Below, piece after piece: positions 55,125 to 64,000 of a stretch of DNA of 64,000 bases. The notes below the pieces were generated by a model. That model saw nothing but the letters and a program-made list of their open reading frames with translations, did not search any database and was not told where the DNA came from. This DNA comes from Trematomus loennbergii. Its lineage: Eukaryota > Chordata > Actinopteri > Perciformes > Nototheniidae. Within the stretch, counting starts at the first letter, position 1. The number at the start of each line of letters is the position of its first letter. Both the position numbers and the translations under genes were made by a program. Where the stretch lies: NCBI GenBank assembly GCA_012861695.1, contig JAAOOA010000012.1, positions 1,774,501-1,838,500 on the forward strand. The letters run 5' to 3'.

Positions 55125-55930
55125 GTGACAGTAATTATTCTATTGGGAAACTGTCACAGCATAATTAAGACTGAACGCGGATTTTTCAAGAGGATTTGAA
55201 TATCCTGCATAATAAAGATAAAGACAGACTTAAAACTGCCTGAATGGCAGTGTGGCTTGAGGACCCTTGAAAAGGTTGTGGACTTCATGGATAACATCCA
55301 ACCTTTTGTGATTTTAACTGAAGTGTTTGTGTAAAGGATGCAGATGTCTTTCTTTTTTTGACTTTTTAATGCATTTTCACTTCTCAAAGTGAATAATTAA
55401 CTCACGGCTCAAGCTTTGGCATTATGGCATGACCCTGTAGATGTCACTTCACATTCATCATACGACATTATAATACGTAAATGTTTACCTCACAGTACAC
55501 TTTATTTTGACAATGCTGGTTCTGCAACTGAGATAAATTAAGACTCTTTTCTCTTGGTATTGATATATTTTTATGTAATGTGTACCCATGATGATTATTA
55601 ATATGTGCTGGTAGAATGACAATTTACAGTGATTTGAGTTTGCAGGACAAAAATGCTTTAGCAAACACCAAAGAGACTTTTCCCTGGGAACTCAATAACA
55701 AATTGTCCAGCATTTATTCAATACTACTTTACAATTAGTCAACAAGCAGTAATGAGGATTGAAGTGTATAATTCCTGAATGCAGGTATATTAACTATTCT
55801 TTTCATATATTTATAAAGTGTCATATTTTATAAACATTGAGTGAGCATTGATTTTTTTCTATGTGGATACAAATACCCCTTATTGCTGCTCTACAGCTGC
55901 TCTATAGTTTGTATCAGCAAATAAATTACT
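55125..55930 (+). other. mxra5: mxra5 3' UTR (extent inferred)
   Basis: AT-rich sequence after the stop. AATAAA at 55211-55216 and 55920-55925 are candidate polyadenylation signals; which one is used cannot be told. No coding frame. Confidence 0.45.
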
Positions 55931-58900
55931 GTATGTACCAATGTCATTTATTCATTTTCAAAATGTTGGTAAAGAAATAGTTTATAATAATATCTAAGTT
56001 GAGAGTTTACATTAACTATTAACAGTTTCGGGACAACGGTACAAAACGAAGGTGAACATAACGAAAAATATATATGTACTGTATATAAATGATGAGTAAA
56101 AATTAAAACATACAGGTATATATTTTGTCAGCCCGATTTCTTTACTGAAGGAAATGGTGTACAATGGTATACAAATTCCAGTTAACAGCACAGTACAAAG
56201 AAAATAGAGAGAAGTAGCTATTGTGATTAACATTAATTAGGGCCATAACATTTTTACAATGACCCGTAGTTCCTTATTATCTTTTTATCCTATGTTGATC
56301 TTTTAGTCTTGAAGGAATTGAATGCCTAATGAATCAAAAGTATATTCAGGTAATTCTTTTTCTAGTTCTAAGAACTGTGATGTCTGTTTCTGAGGTGATT
56401 TGGGCAAAACATGTGAGATTTTGAAAGGAGATTTGATTGTTTTAATGAAAATACATTGATTCATGCATCCATTATGTTAATGCACGCTATATTTCACTGC
56501 TGGTTTGTGTTCACCAGAATGTGAATGTCCCACTGAGCCTTGCTTCCAGACAAACAGCTCATTGACTGAGGAAGAAGGGAGCTCTGTCAGACACAAGCGT
56601 CGGGACTGTTTGACACAGCGCGAGTGTGTGTGTTTAACATGCGTGTGTGTGAGAGAGAGATTATGTGTGTCTTTTTTGAGAGACAGTGTGTATGTCTGTG
56701 AGGAAGAGATTGTGTCTGTGAATGAGGGAAACAGTGAGCAGGGAGCCTTTATTTGTGTCTGTGTGTAAGAGAGACATTGACTTGGCGAAGGAAAACAGAA
56801 CTTGATTGGTATTTCTGTCTGCATTTCAGGCTGATATCAACAGACAGGCAGTGTGTGTACACGTCTATATCTGTGCATTTGTGTTGTTTTGTAAGTTAGT
56901 CAAAATGGAAGCAAAGCAGCTCTGACAAACAACAGCAATTCGCATGGTTACATTTCAAACGGTGAGTTACGCTGATTTCCTCTTTCTCTTGTATATTGTT
57001 TCAAACATCCTCAAGCATTATACTGTCTGATTTCACATTGAAATGTCAAAACCCCCCCCATAATCAAATATTTACATAATGAATTGAAACTGTGACATTG
57101 AACAGAAGCTTATGGTACGCATGTCATTAAGATAATGATCTTAATGATGCTAATAGTAAGATTTGGGAGGAAAAGCTGCAAGTAAGGAAACTATCAAATG
57201 CTACAGTTGCATTTTTTTAAATGTATGTCAAGCTAGCAGTGTCGCTAATATATCTTAAAAAATATTTGATGGATAAACATGGAGTTCTGCACAGATATTC
57301 ATTATGACAAAAGGAAGATTCGTAGGGATTTTGGCAATGTTTTGACTTTTCCTTCGGTCAGGGGAGGTTAAATATAGCTCAATCTTCAGGTCAAAATGTT
57401 CAATTATTCTAATCATTTCCAGCAAATCTGCAAAACTAATAAAATGTCAATGTGTGTCAGCTGTACGTTTTGTTAGACCGCCAACATGCTAATCTGAAAT
57501 AGTAAATAGGACAAGCTTACTTGTTAAACATCAGCAAAATGTTCATTGTGAACACATGAGCATGCCTGTGTTAACACCAACACAACGCCATTGATGCAAA
57601 GTCTTGATAAAATAAATTGTGTTGCTTTTGTAACCAATAATAACATTTAACTTAGACTCCAGACACTTGCATATATGCCACAACTCATTCGGTGTAAATT
57701 ACTCGTCAAAACTAAAAAGATGCTTTCAAAATACATGTACTTATCTGTCCCTGAACATTAGATAATAATGAGTTTATCATTCATGGGGCAATGTACAAAC
57801 TGACATATATTTGAAAGTAATTTAGGTTCAACTGTTGTTGTCCTCCAGAATTATTTTAGATCTTCACAACCTAACATAACATGTTTGTACGTAGGATAAT
57901 GCGTTAGCCATATGCTGTTTTCACCTGTAGTTCTTGCTAGCATACTGTATACCCAGAAGTCCCCTCTCTGTAGCCAGTCAGGCGTGCTGTACTGATTCTG
58001 CATCAAACACCTGCTGGGTCGGAAAAAATACAAATGACAAATCCTGTCTGGAAACAGTGCTGGAATCTCCTCAGCTGCAACCGCTAGGGCTATAAATAAA
58101 GTCCAGCACTTTGTAAATTACATTGACCTAAAGGAATATGCTACTGAAAGAGTTTTGTTAATTTGTTTGAGGGCCAGGCAGACAACATTTTGTATATATG
58201 TACTAAAGGGAATTTCTGCTTTTTCTTTTTTCTTTGCACCTTGATGATTATTCTATTTGGACTTCCAGGTGACACTGCAATCCCTTGCATTAGGCCATGT
58301 TGGTTAATGGAATGTGATAATTGGACCAGCTGATCAGATCACTTGACTAGATGGTGTGTTTCACTTTCTCTCTGGTAAAAGCAGCATTAACTGATATCCT
58401 CATAGAATGGCATGGCTGTAAACTTTAAGTCAAATGGAGATCACATTCATTAATAAATGATGGCTACAATTGTAATATTACTATTGGTATTCCAGCTGCA
58501 TTAAACAACAGTCTTTATGCGTTGTTTAGTTATACTGTCTGGAATCACAACCTTCTATTTGCAGAAGATTTCTTACTTTAATTTCATTAAATCAATACAA
58601 TGATACAGATGCATTAATGTGTAGGCAGTTCACTGTTGTAGCGGGTTTTGATATAGTTTAAGGGCAGGAAAGAAGAACAAAAAACGAAGTTCTTCATAAC
58701 ACATTTTTATCAATATTTTGGGCCAATCAATGGCTTTGTTTTTTCACACATATGGAGGAGAAATAATGATTTGGTGAAACTGCTTTCAACTCACATGTGA
58801 ACTGAGACAAGGGGTTACAAACTGATATAATCTTTAACTATGCAAGATAGCTATTATATTGTAATCTTACCATATGTTTTAAACACAATCCTAATCTGAG

Positions 58901-59176
58901 AGGTAATTGTCTTGTCAAATAAATGAAATGAACTAAAAGTACCATACCTCCCTCTAAAAAGTAGAGTTTTTATAGAAAGGACCAAAACAATAAAATAAAA
59001 ATATAAAATCTTATAATAAAAAAAAATGTATAAAAAAAATACAATTCGCTATACAAAAACATAAGTAGGTTACAAAAAGAATATCATAGATTTAAAAAGA
59101 AAAAGGTGCATTATATCTGTGTTTAAAAATGGATTTAAATTTTTTTTATTAAATCTGAACTACATTTTATTTTACA
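55931..59176. other. Intergenic between mxra5 and rab33a
   Basis: Mostly AT-rich. A short (GT/GA)-rich patch lies at 56620-56790 and creates a Cys-rich frame that is not credible. No RNA gene, transposon end or conserved coding frame was recognised. Confidence 0.5.
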
Positions 59177-59364
59177 ATGCTTCTCCCTTTAGGGCCACAC
59201 TCAGCTGAAGCAGAGCATCGTTGGTATTGTTGTTGCATCTCTGGTCTCCTCCTTCCGTCCTCCCTTCCTCCTCCATTCCCCTCCCTTCACTCATCCATCC
59301 ATCCGTCCAACCCCTCTCCTCTCCACACACTCACACCGACTTTCGCATCGCCTCCTCCGGCACG
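59177..59364 (+). promoter_or_regulatory. rab33a: rab33a 5' UTR/CpG-rich start region
   Basis: The base composition changes abruptly from A-runs before 59150 to C/T-rich and then CpG-rich sequence that continues through exon 1 (to about 59740). This suggests a CpG-type promoter. Upstream in-frame Met codons (59177, 59221 frames) lead into low-complexity peptide and are taken as UTR. No TATA box is evident close by. Confidence 0.45.
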
Positions 59365-59739
59365 ATGACCAACGATTCCCCGGAGGAGGAGACCAGAGCT
59401 CCGGGCAGCGGCGGTGGTGGGGTTGGTGGAGGAAAAGGGATGACACGAAGGAACCGAGCGGACGACAATGTCACCATGCTGACATCCTCCATGGATTTAC
59501 ACAGAGCCGGCCGGAGCCGAGCCAGCAGCAGCACCGATCCCGCCCCGAGCATCACGTCCTCCCTGGAGCTGAGTATCCAGACGCGGATCTTTAAGATCAT
59601 CGTCATCGGGGACTCCAACGTGGGGAAGACCTGCCTCACCTTCCGCTTCACCGGGGGGAGCTTCCCCGACAAGACGGAGGCCACTATCGGCGTGGATTTC
59701 AGGGAGAAGGCGGTGGTTATTCAGGGGGAGACTATCAAG
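59365..59739 (+). CDS. rab33a: rab33a exon 1: Rab GTPase N-terminal half
   Basis: 125 codons from ATG 59365. Residues 1-73 are a Gly/Ser/Arg-rich, probably disordered extension. The GTPase fold begins '[20 protein letters not shown]' with the P-loop GDSNVGKT at about 82-89 and the switch I region '[11 protein letters not shown]' (effector Thr at about 107). '[16 protein letters not shown]' and the exon 2 sequence are closer to RAB33A than RAB33B. RAB33 proteins act in Golgi and secretory traffic; RAB33A is brain-enriched in mammals. Donor CAAG|GTAAAA, phase 0. The start could also be internal Met 26, 38 or 43. Confidence 0.9.
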
Positions 59740-62700
59740 GTAAAATCAGCAGAGGGGCTGGATGTTGATCTGTGGTGTTCCCTGCACTCCCTCCCCATTT
59801 TTTCTTTTTGTTGATCAGCTGCAGCTCAAAGTCTGCCAGTGGCCTTTTCTTTCTTCTTACCCTCACAAAACAAGAGACTACACTCATGACACTATTTCAT
59901 TACAAATGTAATTTAAAATGTTGGAGAAATGAAACATAGTCTTTGTGTATTATTGTAGCCTAATGGTAAAATACATAAACCCAATGGGTATTTTGAAAAA
60001 TATTTGTATGGAGAAATCAATATGTTTTTTGCCAATGTTGATTAAATCTGAAGCTGATAATGGCAAACCCTTCAACCTGTATTAAGACATTTGTTTAGAA
60101 AACGAATATCCTTTTTATAAAAACCTACAGGTAAACAATTGATTGTAAATATGTAAACAATACAACAAAATCAACTCAAGACCCCTCTGTTTGAGGGAGA
60201 CTATGGCAATTTTCACTATTTTTATATTGTTTTATATTATTTAATAACCGGGTTATCGAGAAGATAAGATTAGGCATCAAGAATGAGAACAGTTGATAGT
60301 TCCAGCCCTAAGACCAGGTACCTTTTGTGTCCAACTCTAGCGTCCCTGATGTATTTTCAGGATGTCAATGAACAGGTGTATAAATGAAAACAATTTCCCC
60401 TTTTAAACCCATGAAGAAAATCTGCTTTCCATTGTAAGTATGGAATGTATCACATATCAAACAAGTCACATCTAATTCTACACTCGTACACAAACAGAAT
60501 TAGAAATGTTGGCCATAGTACTGTAATGCTATCCTGGTAATCACTGAATTGAAATGTAATGATTTCAAACATTAGTAGCAATGTATAATGGCAGATTTAT
60601 AGCTAAATCTATTTAGGAGCAGTAGTATTATAACATGCTAGTTACAATATCATAACAACAAGGATGAATCAAGATTGAGTTTGTATATGATACACATTGC
60701 TTTATATTTTGGCCTGTAAGTAAATATTAGGTTTTTATTGAGATGTATTATTCTGTTGTGTCTTGTTCATACCTTCCCCTCCTTACGTGCACGGTAAATG
60801 AGCATGCTCTATCACACTCACATAAGCCCATGCTCCCTTCCTCCTTTCTGTCTCAGTGACACAGTCTGTCTACAACCTCCAGATGCCCCCTAATGCTGAC
60901 TCACAAACCCACTACACCTGTTAGGTCAGCTTGTCTGAATCATCCATATTCTCTTCAAAACATATATGAGGAATGAGGAACAACAAGTGTAAATGTACTT
61001 TCAACTTAAACTTTAAATGGACAGTTCACCCAAAATCAGAAATACTTGTTTTTTCTTATCTGTAGTGTTGTTACAATTCGAGATAGAGCTAGTTAGCTTA
61101 AGTTAGCTCTGCCAAGGAAGATATTAATCATATTTCCATATAGCAAGCTAGCTAACGTTAGCTAGCTTGTGGTGAGCTTTGCAGAGCCTCTTGTCCATGG
61201 GTATAAAACGCTTTCTTCTCGGTGATACAGTTGGCGGGTGTAGTTTGGTAAAATAGAAATAGTTCCTATATGAAACGGCTCAAACTTAGTCTGTGGCTTA
61301 TCTTGAGTAACTGGGTTAGGACATCTTATATTGTGTGGCCACAGAGTGCCATATAGTTCCATTATATTGGAGACAAGGCAGACTTTTTCTACGGCCGATC
61401 TCTTCAACATTCAAAAACTTGAGTAAAGGATTTTTTTTTGGTGTGGTATCATTTGTGTCAACACCATAGACTGTATATGGTCAACACGTGAGAGCTGAAG
61501 GTTTTCCAGCATGCAGGTGTTTTAGATCCAGCACGCTCCAGGATCATTTATTACCAGAGCTGAGACAGGAATCTAAAATATTGTTATGTGGGTCATCCAG
61601 ATGGTAATTTCATGGCCTCTTCAGTGGGCTCTTTCATTTTACATTATTAGAGTGAAACGTAGGGCTACTTCACTGGCACAGATGAGCCAACAAGTCAAAA
61701 TGTCCCTCACGGTTGACCTATAACAGGAAATATGTTTCCTCAAAACTAACTGTAAAAAGATCTGGATGGGCGACTATTTATCCTCCGGTCCTCTGGCAGG
61801 TGAATAAAAGTAGCACACAGACAAATTGTATTAACTGCAGAAGACTAAAAATAGCAGAGCAGAGCACTAAGTATAGACAAAGAGTTAGGTGTTGAAGTAA
61901 AGGTAATAATTCAGACGTTTGACTTTCATTGCTATTGACTGCAACATTTGGTAAAATATACATTTGTCTTAATTGTCTCATACTTACATTTACTGTAGGC
62001 TGGTTTAAAAACAGTGCACTTTATAGTTGTCACTAAGCCAAAATTATAGATATTGGTTTAGAAAGAAATGTACAATATGAGATGCATATAATATATGAAG
62101 AAAGTCAGATTATGGCCAGGCAGTGTCCAACTGAGAACAAGCTTTGATTTTATGAGCTGTATTGAATGCAGCATTCAGCATCTGCTCAAAAGCTAAATAG
62201 CCGTGCTTGTCCTTTCACATGGTAATAGCAGATAATTGGCTGGTCCTTTTTCACTACAGGCTTGGGTCGAGTGATGGGAGCCGTCCTTGTTGAAACACAA
62301 AGTGCTACTGATTACACAAAGACATTCAGCAAGCTGACAATTTGAGCACAATATACAGAACAGTTTATGTGACCAATCATGAGCCGTAAATAACTTTTCC
62401 ACTATCTGCATTCTAAAATGGCTGAACATTTTGGTGAAATCGATATCTTCTTTTGTGCAGAAGGGGGAAATAAAGCTCAGTTGCTCTTTGTCTATTTGAA
62501 ATTGTAGAAAATACTCTGCCTGTGAGTGTGCACATTGTGGCAAATGATCCAAATTAGTTAAACTCACCGTTTGGCATGTGTCACTGTATTTAATTTTGGC
62601 ATACATCAATTTTGCTTACAGCGCAGAGTAGATCTGCCTGAGGCCTTCGTTAATGATTAAGCAGAAAAGCCAAATGTGCCATAGAGTACTGCTCTCATGA

Positions 62701-63179
62701 GACCTTACAGCAGTTTCCTGTTGAAATTTAATGTGCCATGGACTGGATCTTGTATGCTCATATTGGTTCAGACAAGTGCTTGTAGCCAGATTGATGTGGT
62801 AATTACATATTTTTTATATAAACGTCACAAACATTGGTGTCCTGATTCTGTTACTCTGGATGCTGTGACATGACATGCTTAAGGTCGAAACCACAAACAG
62901 AACTCCACCAAGGTCAATTCCATAAGTAAGAAATGATGCGTCTATCCGTCCTGTGATTCAGATATGCACCAAAATATAACGGGTTATTCATTGGTCCAAG
63001 TTACACTCTTCAAACAAGTTTCATGAAAATCAAACCAGTCTTTTTTCTGTTATCCTGCTGACCAGACAAACAAGTCAAAACGATTACATAACGATCTTGG
63101 CGGTAATATACAGCTAGTACATGCATATTCACTTTTCCTCAGTCAAATCCAAACAGTTTCATCCGGTCTATCTCCACAG
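59740..63179 (+). other. rab33a: rab33a intron 1
   Basis: A 3.4-kb GT-AG intron. A teleost repeat fragment begins near 61013 ('ggacagttcacccaaaatca') and runs to about 61440; it contains a perfect 26-base palindrome at 61144-61169. A second repeat fragment lies at about 62870-63085. No coding frames of note. Confidence 0.75.
61013..61445. repeat. Interspersed repeat fragment in rab33a intron
   Basis: It opens with 'ggacagttcacccaaaatca', a familiar teleost repeat start, followed by 'ctgtagtgttgttacaattc' and 'gctagttagct' motifs. The expected inverted end ('gggtgaactgtcc') was not found at the right, so the copy is partial or diverged. Confidence 0.5.
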
Positions 63180-63320
63180 GTGCAGGTATGGGACACCGCA
63201 GGCCAGGAGCGCTTTCGTAAATCCATGGTGGAACACTACTACCGCAATGTCCACGCAGTGGTCTTTGTGTACGACGTCACCAAGATGGCTTCCTTCCGTA
63301 ACCTACAGACATGGATAGAG
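63180..63320 (+). CDS. rab33a: rab33a exon 2: switch II region
   Basis: 47 codons, phase 0 at both ends (acceptor 'tctccacag', donor GAG|GTTAGT). It begins '[20 protein letters not shown]', the WDTAGQE G3 motif and switch II, and continues '[16 protein letters not shown]'. The '[10 protein letters not shown]' and 'VYDVTKM' spellings favour RAB33A over RAB33B. The NKxD and SAK guanine-binding motifs and the C-terminal prenylated cysteines must lie in exon(s) to the right of the window. Confidence 0.92.
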
Positions 63321-64000
63321 GTTAGTTACTGCTTAATAGATGGCAAAATGGTCTTTGTCAAATTAGAAATGGTTGAAGAAGCAGAACCCATGTCTTTCCG
63401 TCTCAGTTTTTGTCCAGTTTCCATTGCTCCCAATGGCTAGTCCCTAAGACCATTTATTAGGCGGGTGTTATCACTGTCATGTTTTCAACCATTTGCAACC
63501 ATAATGCTAATGCTGCGTCAATTCTAACCACTGCTGTAAGCAAGCAAGCAAAGAGGTGTACCTTGGCTTCACTTAGAAAATTACTTATCCAAAGGGGTGT
63601 GTGTGGTTGTGTACAATACTGCTAATACCACGACAACTGTCCCTATGCTTAAATGACCTCTACTGGCACTGTGGATACTACCTTTAGTTACTACAAGTTG
63701 CATCATCAGTAGGCCTAATAATAATTGAGTCTTACTAATTGACTACTTGATATATGAGTTGTATATGGTAGTCGTATTAGTGGTAGCTAGTACAACATTA
63801 GCAGTATTAGCAATAGTTAGATAGTGAATGCAGTGATGGTTGTAGTGAAGCAAGATTATAGATTTAACTTTTCCCTTGCAGATATATTGAGAAAAAAAGC
63901 ACAGGTGAAATGAATAAGACTAATTAGCTGCTGCATTCCATTTATTTGTTGCTACTTTCTGTATTCTGCATGTAGCTAACTATGACTTACTGTGAACCTA
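63321..64000 (+). other. rab33a: rab33a intron 2 (runs off the window)
   Basis: Non-coding sequence after the donor at 63320. No further rab33a exon appears before the window ends. Confidence 0.7.

Noticed and set aside
56477..56824. Frames in the GT/GA-rich patch between the genes
   Set aside because: Low-complexity origin; no splice or domain support.
59221..59364. Earlier Met at 59221 as the rab33a start
   Set aside because: The extra residues are Pro/Ser/His low complexity from a C/T-rich 5' UTR; ATG 59365 gives a Rab N-terminus of more usual character.

Overview
The window is nuclear DNA of a ray-finned fish, most likely a percomorph teleost. The evidence is long AT-rich introns, abundant (CA)n/(GT)n tracts, teleost-type transposons (Tc1/IS630-like, hAT, PIF/Harbinger-like MITEs, an L2/CR1-clade LINE with its SINE partner, an endogenous retrovirus), and two vertebrate genes with normal splice sites. 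There are no operons, CRISPR arrays or prokaryotic signals. || Layout. About 1-25 kb is gene-poor and transposon-rich: a Tc1/IS630-like element (4.2-5.6 kb); a dead minus-strand LINE carrying a tRNA-derived SINE (7.8-10.5 kb); a minus-strand endogenous retrovirus with broken gag, a piece of integrase and an envelope leader (about 10.7-17.7 kb core, LTRs not located); and a nested transposon cluster (21.4-24.3 kb) in which a hAT element, itself hit by a hAT MITE and a Harbinger-like MITE, sits in an older MITE. || From about 25.2 to 55.1 kb lies mxra5 (matrix-remodelling-associated 5, adlican), plus strand: a probable TATA promoter and non-coding first exon near 25.2-25.7 kb, then 16 coding exons (33119-55124) for a secreted protein of about 2470 residues with signal peptide, LRRNT, LRRs, LRRCT, two Ig domains, a long low-complexity region and ten more Ig domains. 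Its introns hold a solo LTR, a complete-ended hAT element, a Harbinger-like MITE, copies of a third MITE family and a telomere-like repeat abutting a splice donor. The mxra5 frame as given is disrupted at about 46.03-46.53 kb, at the 47426/48011 junction and at about 53.19 kb. These could be assembly indels or real decay; the sequence alone does not decide. || From 59.2 kb to the right edge are the first two coding exons of rab33a (Golgi/secretory Rab GTPase), same strand, with the rest beyond the window. mxra5 and rab33a are unrelated in function as far as is known; they are simply neighbours. || I found no obviously undescribed functional system. The most notable items are the frame disruptions in mxra5, the telomere-like repeat fused to a donor splice site, the triple-nested transposons with intact target-site duplications, and the retroviral relic with a spuma-like envelope leader.
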